NCBI RefSeq assembly: GCF_900105675.1
Contig: NZ_LT629786.1
Span: 2,294,001 to 2,358,000 of the forward strand
Length of the DNA stretch: 64,000 nt
Direction: 5' to 3'
From: Pseudomonas synxantha
Lineage (GTDB): Bacteria; Pseudomonadota; Gammaproteobacteria; Pseudomonadales; Pseudomonadaceae
In this document: one piece after another, positions 9,456-19,212 of the stretch
Position numbering within the stretch: the first letter of the stretch is position 1
Layout: every line of letters starts with the position of its first letter
Translations under genes and position numbers: made by a program
The notes under the pieces: generated by a model
The model's database searches: none
Told to the model about the DNA's origin: nothing
What the model saw: the letters and a program-made list of their open reading frames with translations, nothing else

Positions 9456-10862
9456 TTAGTGCATGAAGCCTTCCATGAACCCGGCGATGCCGGTTGCCAG
9501 CCTGCGGCGCCAGGGCGCGGTATTGGGGTTGGCCAATACCTGGTCCTCATGGACAAAGCTGCGGATGATCGCGTTATAGCCCAGCCAACGGCACGGCTCG
9601 GGCTCCCAGGCCTTGAGGGCTTGCAGGCCGCGTTCGCGAATCACCCAGGGTTGACGGGTCAGAGGCGTTTCAAGGCCCAGTATCAGATCGGCCAAGGTGC
9701 GGCCGCCAAGGTTGGTGGCGCCTACGCCCTCCCCGCCATAGCCGCCGGAAAGCGCAACGCCGGTTTTATGGTCGCAGAGCATGTGCGGACGGAAATTGCG
9801 CGACATGCCGAGGTTGCCGCCCCATGAATGGGTAATCCTTACCTTCTTCAGCTGTGGGAAGAGTTCGCCAAACAGGTAGCGACGCAGCTGCACTTCGCTG
9901 TCGGTGAGATCAAAGTTGTGGCGCAACTTACCTGCAAATTGATAGCCGCCTCGGGCGCCGAACACCAGGCGGTTGTCGGCCGTGCGCTGGCCGTAGGTGA
10001 CTTGCCTGCTGCTCTCGCCAAACGCCTGGCCCCGGTTGAGGCCGATTTCATCCCACGTGCTGGCGGGCAAGGGTTCGGTGGCGACGATCAGGCTCTGTAC
10101 TGGCAACTGGTAACGGCCCAGGAGCGGCAAGGTATTGGCGTAACCCTCCACTGCTGGCACTACCCAGGCGGCACGCACACTGGCCTTGGCCGTGCGCAGG
10201 CTGCCGGATTGCCAATGGGTCACCGGGCTGTTCTCGTAGATGCTCACACCCAGGTTTTCAACGGCCCGCGCCAGGCCGCGCACCAGCTTGGCCGGGTTAA
10301 TGGTCGCGACATGGGGTGCATAGATACCGCCATAGGGCTTCGCGATACGGACCTGCTCGGCCAACTGCTGCGGGCTGAGCCAACGGTAGTCATCTTCGGT
10401 AAGGCCCTGGGCATACAGCTTGTCCAGGTACTGGCGCAGGCTGGCCTCCTGCTCGGGGTAACGTGCGGCGCAATACAGCGCGCCACCTTTGCGGTAATCG
10501 CAGTCGATTCCTTCGCGGGCCAGCACCTGCGCCACTTCATCAGGGATGCCGTGCAACAGGTCGAACGAGGCTCGCCGTTGTTGCGGGGCAAGGCCGGCCA
10601 GCAGGCGGTCCTCGCCCAGCAGATTGCCCATCAGCCAGCCTCCATTGCGCCCGGATGCGCCAAAGCCGGCGGTCTGCGCCTCAATGATGGCGATTTTCAG
10701 CTCCGGAGCCTGGCGTTTAAGGTAATAGGCGGTCCATAGGCCGGTATAGCCGGCGCCGATGATCGCCACATTGACATCCAAGTCATGCTCCAGACATGGC
10801 CGCGCCTCCAGCGGGTCGTCCAGCTGGTCCATCCATAGACTGATAGTGCGCCATGCCGGCAT
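9456..10862 (-). CDS. FAD-dependent amine oxidoreductase (PuuB-like)
   Basis: A 468-residue DAO-family flavoenzyme with an N-terminal Rossmann motif (VAIIGAGYTGLWTAYYLKR, about residues 32-50), the FGASGRNGGW segment and a C-terminal FAD loop GGYGGEGVGATNLGGRTLADLILG. Relatives oxidise gamma-glutamylputrescine or similar amines. The flanking polyamine-type binding protein, cupin and AraC regulator support amine catabolism. The exact substrate is inferred only from context. Confidence 0.88.
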   Translation of the reverse strand: MPAWRTISLWMDQLDDPLEARPCLEHDLDVNVAIIGAGYTGLWTAYYLKRQAPELKIAIIEAQTAGFGASGRNGGWLMGNLLGEDRLLAGLAPQQRRASFDLLHGIPDEVAQVLAREGIDCDYRKGGALYCAARYPEQEASLRQYLDKLYAQGLTEDDYRWLSPQQLAEQVRIAKPYGGIYAPHVATINPAKLVRGLARAVENLGVSIYENSPVTHWQSGSLRTAKASVRAAWVVPAVEGYANTLPLLGRYQLPVQSLIVATEPLPASTWDEIGLNRGQAFGESSRQVTYGQRTADNRLVFGARGGYQFAGKLRHNFDLTDSEVQLRRYLFGELFPQLKKVRITHSWGGNLGMSRNFRPHMLCDHKTGVALSGGYGGEGVGATNLGGRTLADLILGLETPLTRQPWVIRERGLQALKAWEPEPCRWLGYNAIIRSFVHEDQVLANPNTAPWRRRLATGIAGFMEGFMH

Positions 10863-10911
10863 GCCAGGTTCCCCTACCTCGTTTCGATAGGGTCGATCCT
10901 AGAGCGCGGCG

Positions 10912-11721
10912 TCAGGGGCTGTCTTGCGCGCGTGCACGCAGGGAAATTTGTTTAACGTAAGCCTTGGGCGATTGGCCGGTGTGCTGGCGGAAAGCACTGT
11001 AGAACGCCGAGAGTGAATTGAACCCGGCGGCAAAAGCCAGCTCATCGACTTTGACAGGGGCAGTGGCACTGTCCAGCGCGGCCAGCAGATGCTGGAGCCG
11101 CGCCTGGTTGACGTAGCGGTAGAAGCTCTGCCCCAGCACCTGATTGAGCAGGTAGGAGATCTGATTGCGGCTGTAGCCAACTTCCTTGGCGACCCGTTGC
11201 AGGTCCAGGTCCGGATCCAGATAGGGTTGCCTGGATTCAAAGTACTGCTGCAGGTCATTAGCCATATGCCCCAATTGCTGGGGCGACAGGCCCAGGCGAC
11301 TGACCGTGGGGCGCATGGACTGGGCAGGCTGCTCATGCACCAGGGATGCATATTCATTGACCCTCCAGATCAACCCGTCGCGCACGGTAATGGCTTCGCT
11401 GGTGCGAAACGACACCAGGCCCTGGCCGCCCCGCAAAGTGATGCGGTACTGGATAAACGCAGTGTCCCCATCGGCACGGATACGGTCGGTATGCTCAATC
11501 GCCTCGTCTGCTTCACGGGGCATGCTGGCCTTCAGGTACTCGCGCAGTTCGGCATAACCCATCACACGGTTCTGGAAGAAGTCGTGGTACTGAATCTCAG
11601 GGTGGTAATAAGCCATGACCCCGTCCAGATCGCGATGCCGCCAGCACAAGTGGTGACGCATCACCAACTCGCCGGTGGCGAGGGTGTTCTGGCGGTCATC
11701 GTCTGGGGCGATGTCGGGCAT
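10912..11721 (-). CDS. AraC-family regulator with N-terminal SnoaL-like domain
   Basis: A 269-residue protein. The N-terminal 120 residues resemble a SnoaL/NTF2-like fold (HHLCWRHRDLDGVMAYYHPEIQYHDFF), and the C-terminus is an AraC helix-turn-helix pair (EVGYSRNQISYLLNQVLGQSFYRYV and AFAAGFNSLSAFYSAFRQHTGQSPKAYV). An NTF2-like fold fused to AraC suggests small-ligand sensing. The open frame runs upstream to 11931, but that extension is low-complexity. The ATG at 11721 begins the recognisable domain, although its ribosome binding site is weak. It lies 49 bases upstream of the oxidase gene and probably controls the amine cluster. Confidence 0.82.
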   Translation of the reverse strand: MPDIAPDDDRQNTLATGELVMRHHLCWRHRDLDGVMAYYHPEIQYHDFFQNRVMGYAELREYLKASMPREADEAIEHTDRIRADGDTAFIQYRITLRGGQGLVSFRTSEAITVRDGLIWRVNEYASLVHEQPAQSMRPTVSRLGLSPQQLGHMANDLQQYFESRQPYLDPDLDLQRVAKEVGYSRNQISYLLNQVLGQSFYRYVNQARLQHLLAALDSATAPVKVDELAFAAGFNSLSAFYSAFRQHTGQSPKAYVKQISLRARAQDSP

Positions 11722-11979
11722 ATTTGGCTCTGCGACGAGTAAACAGCTGAGAGTGCCGAATTTTGCCGGCGCCTTCAATGGCCAATTGGCACTTCTGGAT
11801 AATGGCCTTTTGCCTGTTCTGCGGTAGGACATGACCCAGGTCAAGACCCCGGAAAAGAACCGCCGAACGGGGTGAAAAAAGTCACCTTGTACTTGCGAAC
11901 GAATGCTATTTTTAAAGCTCTTCAACGCCATGACCAGTGAAGGTCCTGGCCCCCTGCCGCGAGCTAAAGGAAGCGCTCA

Positions 11980-12252
11980 ATGAACAAGGTGGGCAACATG
12001 AACAAAGTGACATTTCCCAACGCCTGCCAGTTGATGCGCTGGCATTTCCATCCGCTAGGCTTCGAGGGCAGCATGGACGCCCCCGGTAGCATGGTCGCCC
12101 GCCTGTTTGACCGGGCCAGCGGCGAGACATTGATCGCCATCGCCGGCATCCCCTGCGCCACCGTGATGAACGCCGCAGATGTGGAGCGCATCATCGAGGC
12201 GGTGGAGGATGAGCTGGAATGTTTCGTGCCGCCGTTGTCGTTGCGGGCCTGA
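11980..12252 (+). CDS. DUF1652 family protein
   Basis: A 90-residue protein of a family common in Pseudomonas and of unknown function. Recognisable pattern: ACQLMRWHFHPLGFEG, then MVARLFDRASGETLIAIAGIPC and a C-terminal IIEAVEDELECF. AAGGA lies upstream of the ATG at 11980; an in-frame ATG at 11998 is an alternative. It stands alone, divergent from the AraC gene and convergent with the helicase gene. Confidence 0.8.
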   Translation: MNKVGNMNKVTFPNACQLMRWHFHPLGFEGSMDAPGSMVARLFDRASGETLIAIAGIPCATVMNAADVERIIEAVEDELECFVPPLSLRA

Positions 12253-12302
12253 ATACTATTTTTCAGCCCCCTCCCTCATTCAGCTGTGTATCAGCTGTGA
12301 GG

Positions 12303-14747
12303 TCAACGCTGGTCATCGAAAAAGGCTTTTTTGCCATCCACCCGCTCTGAGGCCCTGGGCACATTCACGCCCTGGCCTTCCGGCTTTTCCACATACCAAT
12401 AGCACTGGCTGACCGCTCGGGTAATACCGACATAGGTCAGGCGCAATATTTCTTCTTTCTGCGCAGTGTCATAAGGTTCGCTATCACCGTCCTTGCCCAG
12501 GCCTGCCATGCGGTAGACCTGATTCTTGTACGGCGAGCTGGTGAGATGCTGGCAGTCCCCCAGTAGAAATACCGCATCCGCCTGCAGGCCCTTGGCGCTG
12601 TGATAGGTCAGCTGTTTCAATCTGCGCTCGTGGGGCGGCAAGTTAGAATCTACATTAACTACAGACTGAATATGCTCCTGAATCAGTAGCTTATCGCTGC
12701 TTTTTCGATACAGCATCAGCACCGTCTCGCCCCGCTGATAGTGCTCCAGCAATCGCCGGCCCAGCGCCGCATCGTCGCGTTCGAGTACCGTCACAGGCAC
12801 GAGCGCCTTGGGCGCGCCACTGGCTTTGGCCTTCTTGCCGGGAATCGCCGGTGCGCTGCGCACGACATGTTCGGCCGCATCGATGATGTGCTGGTGGCTG
12901 CGATAGTTCTCCGCCAGCATCACTCGGGTGGTAGTTGGCGAAGCAAACTCGTTATTGAAGTCCATGAAGTACTTGGGCGAACTGCCACGCCAACCATAGA
13001 TTGATTGCCAGTCATCCCCTACGCATAGCAAAGAAGAACGCTGTGCGCCGCGCCCCACATGCATCGCCGGGCCGCGACTGCGGATCTCCCTGAGGCTTGC
13101 GCGTATCCACGAGACAATCTGTGGCGAAACATCCTGAAATTCGTCGATCATCAAGTGCGACATAGGCCGCAGCAATGGATCACTGAGCAACTTGAGGTTT
13201 TCCGGGGTGTTTTCACCGAACAGGGAGAACATCCGGTTGTAGGTCATGATCGGCGGCGATTGATCCAGCAGGTGATCTTCCAGGGCCTTCCAGAAAATGC
13301 TCAGGGCCTCAAAGAACAACCGATCCGGATCGTCCTTGGCAAAGCGCATCTGGCCCACGGCCGTCGGTACGTCCAATCCGAGGTTCTCGATAAACCCGGC
13401 AGCCATCACAAAACTATCCAACAGCGGCGCCGAGGCCAGCTCGCCCTTGACCTTGTAATCAAACCCAGGCCCGGCCGTTGCATCACCGGCCAGGCTGCTG
13501 ATCAAGCGCTTTGAAGCCTCATAGTTATCCAGCCAGATCATAGGCTTACGACAGAAAGCTTGAAACAGTGTGCGCTTGACCGCCCACTCCGCACGCACGG
13601 ATAGTTTCGAGTTCGGTCGGCTGAGCTGGGCGTTTTCCCGCGCATCGAAACCTAGCACCACCCACGCATCCAGCGCCGGGATATAGCCGTGACAATGAAA
13701 TTGCGCACCGTTGACTTCAAAGGTCTGGCGGCTGGGCTCTATGCCCTTTATCGGCCACGCCCCGGCGCGAAACCACAGGTCTTCGATCACATCGCAAAGT
13801 TCGTCATCACGTTTGGCCGCCAGTTCTGTCACCGCGATGCGTTTTTGCACGTCCGGATGATCGCGCTCCAGCTCCTTGAGTTGCAGACCTTGGCGGGCCA
13901 GCGGCGCAATCAGCTCGCGAAAACGCTGGTGGTGGCCATACAGGCGGTGATAACAGGCATTCATCTGTTGACGCTGGGCGTCGCCGATGCGCAGATCGAA
14001 GGGATTGCTGTCGGCGTCCGCAAAACCGTCGCTGAGGTTTTCAAAGGCCTGCAGACGCTCGAAGCCCGGCAGGCTGCGCACCATTGGCAGGATGCGCGAA
14101 TGGAAGGTACGCACTACAGCCTGGGCTTCCTTCATGCCAAGGGGTTGGCCCCACAAGCTGAGAATATCCATGAGCTTGTGAATGAAGTCTTTACGCGACT
14201 CGCGAGTAAAGGTCACCACCGTCATCGAACTCAGCTCAAAGCCCAGGTAATGGGTCAGCAGCAGGATGCGCAGCACCAGGGATGTGGATTTACCCGCGCC
14301 GGCCCCGGCGATCACCGAAGTCGAGGGCGTATCGCTGAAGATCATCTTCCATTGCGCGGCACTTGGCTGCGCATGGGCCGGCAGCAGCCGCGCCACATCC
14401 GCCTTCATGCGTTTCTTCACATCCGCCGTGAGCGGCAGCCGCCAATCATCGAACAGGCTGTCATCCACCCCCGGCGCAGGGTGTTCGTCGGGGCGGAAGT
14501 CGCGGATCAACAGGACCTGCCGGCCCTCCTCAATGCCATCGGCCTTGCCCTCGCGATAACCATATTCCACACCCGCCTCGTGCCCACTGCGAAAGCCGTC
14601 GGCTTGGCCATGCAACCAAGAGAACCGGTGCTGCGCGCGCAAACGAGTGAGGCCGTGGCCGAACAGGCGAGCAGCCAGTCGTTTCAATAGCGGCATTTCG
14701 GCCAAGGGGCGCAGTTCGGGGGGCAGATCAGGCTTGTGTTGCGGCAC
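12303..14747 (-). CDS. UvrD/Rep-family superfamily I DNA helicase
   Basis: An 814-residue ATP-dependent 3'-5' helicase. Motifs in order: Q-motif region QWKMIFS, Walker A AGAGAGKST (about residue 146), VVTFTRESRKDF, Walker B LMIDEFQDVSPQ, motif III GDDWQSIYGWRGSSPKYF, motif IV AENYRSH, motif V TYHSAKGLQADAVFLLG and motif VI TYVGITRA. The N-terminal 100 residues form a charged extension with repeated G-x-x-x-G spacing, similar to the HelD/helicase IV group. The start is a GTG at 14747 with AGGAG 6 bases upstream. A role in recombination or repair is known for the superfamily; the specific function is not known. Confidence 0.9.
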   Translation of the reverse strand: MPQHKPDLPPELRPLAEMPLLKRLAARLFGHGLTRLRAQHRFSWLHGQADGFRSGHEAGVEYGYREGKADGIEEGRQVLLIRDFRPDEHPAPGVDDSLFDDWRLPLTADVKKRMKADVARLLPAHAQPSAAQWKMIFSDTPSTSVIAGAGAGKSTSLVLRILLLTHYLGFELSSMTVVTFTRESRKDFIHKLMDILSLWGQPLGMKEAQAVVRTFHSRILPMVRSLPGFERLQAFENLSDGFADADSNPFDLRIGDAQRQQMNACYHRLYGHHQRFRELIAPLARQGLQLKELERDHPDVQKRIAVTELAAKRDDELCDVIEDLWFRAGAWPIKGIEPSRQTFEVNGAQFHCHGYIPALDAWVVLGFDARENAQLSRPNSKLSVRAEWAVKRTLFQAFCRKPMIWLDNYEASKRLISSLAGDATAGPGFDYKVKGELASAPLLDSFVMAAGFIENLGLDVPTAVGQMRFAKDDPDRLFFEALSIFWKALEDHLLDQSPPIMTYNRMFSLFGENTPENLKLLSDPLLRPMSHLMIDEFQDVSPQIVSWIRASLREIRSRGPAMHVGRGAQRSSLLCVGDDWQSIYGWRGSSPKYFMDFNNEFASPTTTRVMLAENYRSHQHIIDAAEHVVRSAPAIPGKKAKASGAPKALVPVTVLERDDAALGRRLLEHYQRGETVLMLYRKSSDKLLIQEHIQSVVNVDSNLPPHERRLKQLTYHSAKGLQADAVFLLGDCQHLTSSPYKNQVYRMAGLGKDGDSEPYDTAQKEEILRLTYVGITRAVSQCYWYVEKPEGQGVNVPRASERVDGKKAFFDDQR

Positions 14748-14965
14748 GCGGACTCCTGCGATGAGATTAGCTGTGATGAGGGCGTCATGGTCGCCGGAAT
14801 CGGCGCTCAGTTCCAGCCAATTGCTTTGCTGTCATGCAGTTAGGCGATGAAGTGAAAGTTGTTACAGACGACATCTATCGAATATATGGATAGGAATCAG
14901 GCAGTTTTTACGCTTTTTATCGATGTTGCGGTGCCGGATGATAGGCCCATCAACAGGAGACGATC

Positions 14966-15661
14966 ATGCTTGAACTTCGACCTTTCCACACCCTGGGCGG
15001 CGCCCATCACGGCTGGCTTGACGCCCATCACCACTTTTCCTTCGCTGAATACCACGACCCCGAGCGCATGCACTGGGGCAACCTGCGGGTATGGAACGAC
15101 GACATCATCGCCCCGGGCAGCGGTTTCCCCCAGCACCCGCACCGCGACATGGAAATCATCACCTACGTGCGTGAAGGCGCGATCAGTCATGCTGATAACT
15201 TGGGCAACAAAGGCCGCACCGAGGCTGGTGATGTGCAGGTGATGAGTGCGGGCACCGGGATCGCCCATAGCGAGTACAACCTGGAGGCTACACCGACCAA
15301 GATTTTCCAGATCTGGATTATCCCGAATCAGGCTGGGCTACCGCCGTCCTGGGGCGCCAAACCGTTTCCACAAGGTAACCGTGAGGGATTTGTGACACTT
15401 GCCAGTGGTAAGGCCGGCGACAGTGAAAGCCTGAGCATTCGTGCCGATGCACGCTTGGTGGCAGCGAACCTGAAAGACGGGGAAAGCGCTGAGTACCGAC
15501 TGGACAGCGGCCGCCGGGCGTACCTGGTGCCGGCCACGGGTGTGATTGACGTCAATGGTTTGCGGGCACAGGCGCGAGATGGCGTGGCGGTTGAGGATGA
15601 GCAGGTGTTGCGGGTGACGGCGATCGAGGACAGCGAGATCGTGTTGGTCGACCTGGCCTGA
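14966..15661 (+). CDS. Pirin family protein (YhhW-like)
   Basis: A 231-residue bicupin. The N-terminal pirin domain has the metal-binding residues in HPHRDMEIITYV and SHAD, and in GTGIAHSEYN. Characterised relatives (E. coli YhhW) are metal-dependent quercetinases; the physiological role in Pseudomonas is unsettled. AGGAG lies just upstream of the ATG. It is monocistronic and followed by the REP-rich spacer. Confidence 0.92.
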   Translation: MLELRPFHTLGGAHHGWLDAHHHFSFAEYHDPERMHWGNLRVWNDDIIAPGSGFPQHPHRDMEIITYVREGAISHADNLGNKGRTEAGDVQVMSAGTGIAHSEYNLEATPTKIFQIWIIPNQAGLPPSWGAKPFPQGNREGFVTLASGKAGDSESLSIRADARLVAANLKDGESAEYRLDSGRRAYLVPATGVIDVNGLRAQARDGVAVEDEQVLRVTAIEDSEIVLVDLA

Positions 15662-16025
15662 GCTTGCGCCCGATGCTGGCCTTACAGCAGAACGCTATCT
15701 GACTGACGCCCTGATCCAATATGGGAGGGGGCTTGCTCCCGATGGCGGCCTGATGTTGGATTAGACCGAGTACATATACGCCCCATCCAGGGTTACTGTT
15801 GACTGCTAAAAAGTTGCGTTGATACCCATGCCCCGACGAGGGCGTATCAGTAAATGCATCTGTGGCTGCCCCATCGCCATCGGGAGCAAGCCCCCTCCCA
15901 CAGGGTCCTGCGGCGCACCCAAAGGTGTGGATACCCATGCCCCGGTGAGGCGGTGTCAGTCAATGCAACTGTGACTGACTCACCGCCATCGGGGCACGGA
16001 CCTTCCCACATTGGGTTCGGTGTGA
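15662..16025. repeat. REP-rich spacer with inverted hairpins and a 110-bp-period duplication
   Basis: This gene-free 364-bp spacer between pirin and pgm holds several repeat copies. One REP-like unit (15721-15750, GGGAGGGGGCTTGCTCCCGA) is repeated in inverted orientation at 15871-15902, forming a BIME-like pair. A degenerate third copy lies at 15978-16012. In addition, 15825-15885 and 15935-15997 are direct repeats, both beginning GATACCCATGCCCCG and both ending at CGCCATCGGG, offset by about 110 bp. The hairpins may also end transcription of the convergent flanking genes. Confidence 0.8.
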
Positions 16026-17669
16026 TTACTGGGCGATCGCACCGTCTACAAGTACTTGCGCCTCCTCCACCAACCGCTTGAGGTGATCTTCGCCGATAAA
16101 GCTCTCGGCATAGATCTTGTAGATGTCCTCGGTGCCCGATGGCCGTGCGGCAAACCAACCATTTTCGGTCATGACCTTCAAGCCGCCAATTGCCTGGTTA
16201 TTGCCTGGTGCATGGCTGAGAATCTGCTGGATGCTCTCCCCGGCCAATTGCGTGGACGTCACCTGCTCCGGCGCGAGCTTGCCCAGCAGGGCTTTCTGCG
16301 CCGGGGTCGCCTTGGCATCGACGCGAATGGCAAACGGCTCGCCCAGCGCGTCGGTCAGGCCGCGGTAGATCTGGCTCGGGTCCTGGCCTTTGCGCGAGGT
16401 CATTTCCGCCGCCAGCAAAGCCGGGATCAAGCCGTCCTTGTCAGTGCTCCATACCGTGCCGTCCTTGCGCAGGAACGAGGCACCGGCGCTTTCTTCACCA
16501 CCAAAGCCCAACGAACCTTCGAACAAGCCGTCGGCGAACCATTTGAAGCCCACCGGCACTTCGTACAAACGGCGACCGATACGCGCAGCAACGCGATCAA
16601 TCAAGCCGCTGCTGACCACGGTCTTGCCCACGGCAGCATCAGCGCGCCAGTCAGGGCGGTTCTGGAACAGGTAATCAATGGACACCGCCAGGTAGTTGTT
16701 CGGCGCCAACAGGCCGCCGGACGGGGTGACGATGCCGTGGCGGTCGTGGTCCGGGTCGCAGGCGAACGCGACGTCGAAACGCTCCTTGAGGCCGATCAGG
16801 CCCTGCATGGCGTAGCTGGACGACGGGTCCATGCGAATCTGGCCGTCCCAGTCGACGCTCATGAAGCGGAAAGTCGCATCGACTTCGGTGTTCACTACCT
16901 CCAGGTTCAGACGGTAGTGCTCGGCAATCGCCGACCAGTAGCGCACGCCGGCCCCGCCCAATGGGTCCACGCCCAGGCGCAGGTCGGCGCTGCGGATCGC
17001 ATCCATGTCGATCACATTGACCAGGTCGGCCACATAGCTGTTGAGGTAGTCATGACGATGGGTGGTGTCCGCCTTGAGCGCCTGGGTGTGGGTGATGCGC
17101 TTGACCCCGGCCAGCTTGTTGGCAAGCAGTTCATTGGCCTTGGCTTCGATCCACTTGGTGACGTGGGTATCGGCCGGGCCGCCATTAGGCGGATTGTACT
17201 TGTAACCGCCACTCTGCGGCGGGTTGTGGGACGGTGTAATCACGATACCGTCCGCCAGGCCGCTGGTGCGACCACGGTTGTAGCAGATGATCGCGTGGGA
17301 AATTGCCGGGGTCGGCGTGTATTCATCGCCTTCGGCCAGCATGACGTGTACGCCATTGGCGGCCAATACTTCCAGGGCACTGGCACCGGCAGGTGTGGAC
17401 AGCGCATGGGTGTCCAGGCCCACGAACAACGGCCCGTTGATGCCTTGGGCTTCGCGGTACAGGCAGATGGCCTGGCTGATCGCGAGTACATGCCATTCGT
17501 TGAAGCTCAGCTCGAATGAGCTGCCCCGGTGCCCGGAGGTGCCAAAGGCCACGCGCTGGGTAGAGATTGCTGCATCAGGCTGGCCGGTGTAATAGGCCGT
17601 GACCAGTCGCGGGATATCCACCAGCAACTGGGCCGGCGCCGGTTTGCCCGCAAAAGGACTGATAGTCAT
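16026..17669 (-). CDS. pgm: Phosphoglucomutase (alpha-D-glucose phosphate-specific)
   Basis: Interconverts glucose-1-phosphate and glucose-6-phosphate in the cytoplasm, supplying precursors for polysaccharides and trehalose/glycogen metabolism. The 547-residue product matches the length of bacterial Pgm and shows [10 protein letters not shown] near the N-terminus. Further motifs are the phosphoserine loop [20 protein letters not shown], the metal loop DPDHDRHG, the sugar-binding GEESAGAS and the C-terminal phosphate-binding [19 protein letters not shown] lies 7 bases before the ATG. It appears monocistronic. Confidence 0.97.
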   Translation of the reverse strand: MTISPFAGKPAPAQLLVDIPRLVTAYYTGQPDAAISTQRVAFGTSGHRGSSFELSFNEWHVLAISQAICLYREAQGINGPLFVGLDTHALSTPAGASALEVLAANGVHVMLAEGDEYTPTPAISHAIICYNRGRTSGLADGIVITPSHNPPQSGGYKYNPPNGGPADTHVTKWIEAKANELLANKLAGVKRITHTQALKADTTHRHDYLNSYVADLVNVIDMDAIRSADLRLGVDPLGGAGVRYWSAIAEHYRLNLEVVNTEVDATFRFMSVDWDGQIRMDPSSSYAMQGLIGLKERFDVAFACDPDHDRHGIVTPSGGLLAPNNYLAVSIDYLFQNRPDWRADAAVGKTVVSSGLIDRVAARIGRRLYEVPVGFKWFADGLFEGSLGFGGEESAGASFLRKDGTVWSTDKDGLIPALLAAEMTSRKGQDPSQIYRGLTDALGEPFAIRVDAKATPAQKALLGKLAPEQVTSTQLAGESIQQILSHAPGNNQAIGGLKVMTENGWFAARPSGTEDIYKIYAESFIGEDHLKRLVEEAQVLVDGAIAQ

Positions 17670-17772
17670 GCATAAACCTCGAAAAGAAGGATTCGGAAAA
17701 GTGTCAGTTTACTGGGACTTGGACTACTGCGCGACGGTATAGATCCTACAGCCTGAAGAGAAATTTCAAACA

Positions 17773-19179
17773 CTAGGCGGTCTGCGCCTCGAGCAACGCC
17801 TGAGCCAGCGCATCCAAAGTGACATCCAGATTGGGCTGCCCGGCGAACGTATGGCTCAAGCGCATATGCTGATGGTGCAAGCCGCTGAGGCTGAATAACT
17901 CACCCGGCGCTATCACGACCTGTTGCGTGAGCATCCGCTGAAAGATCAGGCGCATATCCACTGGAGCCACCGACTCCAGCCAGAAACTCGCCCCGGCGAT
18001 GGGCACCCGATAGCTCACGCGCCCTTGCATGCGTGCGTCCAGTCGCTGGCTCATGGCTTGCGCTTGCTCCTGTAGAAGTTGGCGCAATGCCCGCAGGTGC
18101 TGGTCAAAGCGCCCGCTCTGATAAAGCCGGGCAATGGCCCGCTGACGGATTGAGGACAAACGAAATGAGCGCAGTAAAAACTGGCGCTGCAATTCACTGC
18201 TCATTTGATGCGACAGTAAATAGCCAAAGGGCGCTTCCGGACCCAACACCTTCTCGAACGACGAGAACACCATCAGCCGCTCCGGGTTGACCAGATGACG
18301 CAAAGCCGCCTGGGATGGCGTATAGCTCAGCTCACCAAAGGTGTCGTTCTCCAGCAGCCAGCAACCGTATTGCTCGAGCAAATGCGCAATCTGCAACCGC
18401 TCCGGAACCGATAACGCCGTACCTGACGGCATGCTCACCACCGATGACAGCAGCACCAGGTGCACGGGTTCGTGGCGCAACAGGTGCTCGAACATCGCCA
18501 GGTCGAAGCGGCCATCGGCGAGCCAGGGCAATTCGATCACCCGTACACCAGCAGCCTGCAACAGGCGCAAGACCCGATAATCACAGGGTGACTCGGTCAC
18601 CAACACAGTGCCCTTGAGACCCAGGGCGTCAATCAGTATCTCCAGTACACCCTGTAGATCTGCCCCGATATATACCTCATCGGCCTGCCAGCAGCGTGTA
18701 GGCGACGAGGTATAACGTGCTGCCAACGCTGCGCGCAGCTCCCACACGCCACAGGGTTGCGACCAGGGCTGCAGTTGGTGCGGGTAGCGGCGCACCAATT
18801 TGCGCTCCAGTGTCAGCAAGTCACCATCCAGCGAGCCCAGCAGCGCCGGTTCATCCCCACTGAGCACGACCATGGCCGGCCGCCGCGCCGCCGCGTAGAG
18901 CCTTTCGAGCAGGTCAGCGCCCGCCATCAGCTGCGGGTTGGCGGCTACCGGCCAGGCGAAGTATCCGGACTTGGCCACCGAGTACACCCGCCCTTCCTTC
19001 TCCAGCAGCGAGTAGGCGTATTGGATCGTCGAGATCGACACGTTCAAGCGTGTCGACAGCTGTCGCAAGGATGGCAACTTGACCGGTGTTTCCAGGCTGA
19101 CTTCGTTGATCAGGTTGATCATGTAGCGGTAGACCGCCTGATAGGCAAAGTCTGCCTGCCGCTCTCCCCGAAGGTTCAT
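17773..19179 (-). CDS. MocR-type PLP-dependent transcriptional regulator
   Basis: A 468-residue fusion of an N-terminal GntR winged helix (residues 1-75; SLRQLSTRLNVSISTIQYAYSLLEKEGRVYSVAKSGYF) and an aminotransferase-like domain (about 95-468). The PLP lysine is most likely K310 in FSSFEKVLGP, and the LENDTFGEL segment carries the ring-contacting aspartate. MocR proteins usually control adjacent genes for amine, vitamin B6 or amino acid metabolism. The adjacent unrecognised 474-residue gene lies 33 bases upstream on the same strand, so the two may be cotranscribed. Target and ligand are unknown. Confidence 0.9.
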   Translation of the reverse strand: MNLRGERQADFAYQAVYRYMINLINEVSLETPVKLPSLRQLSTRLNVSISTIQYAYSLLEKEGRVYSVAKSGYFAWPVAANPQLMAGADLLERLYAAARRPAMVVLSGDEPALLGSLDGDLLTLERKLVRRYPHQLQPWSQPCGVWELRAALAARYTSSPTRCWQADEVYIGADLQGVLEILIDALGLKGTVLVTESPCDYRVLRLLQAAGVRVIELPWLADGRFDLAMFEHLLRHEPVHLVLLSSVVSMPSGTALSVPERLQIAHLLEQYGCWLLENDTFGELSYTPSQAALRHLVNPERLMVFSSFEKVLGPEAPFGYLLSHQMSSELQRQFLLRSFRLSSIRQRAIARLYQSGRFDQHLRALRQLLQEQAQAMSQRLDARMQGRVSYRVPIAGASFWLESVAPVDMRLIFQRMLTQQVVIAPGELFSLSGLHHQHMRLSHTFAGQPNLDVTLDALAQALLEAQTA

Positions 19180-19212
19180 GGCCGCTCACCGGCCCGTACA
19201 GACGAATACACG

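Noticed and set aside
15552..16158. Minus-strand open frames through the pirin-pgm spacer
   Set aside because: They translate REP repeats (GRGLAPDGDG type) and show no protein family features.
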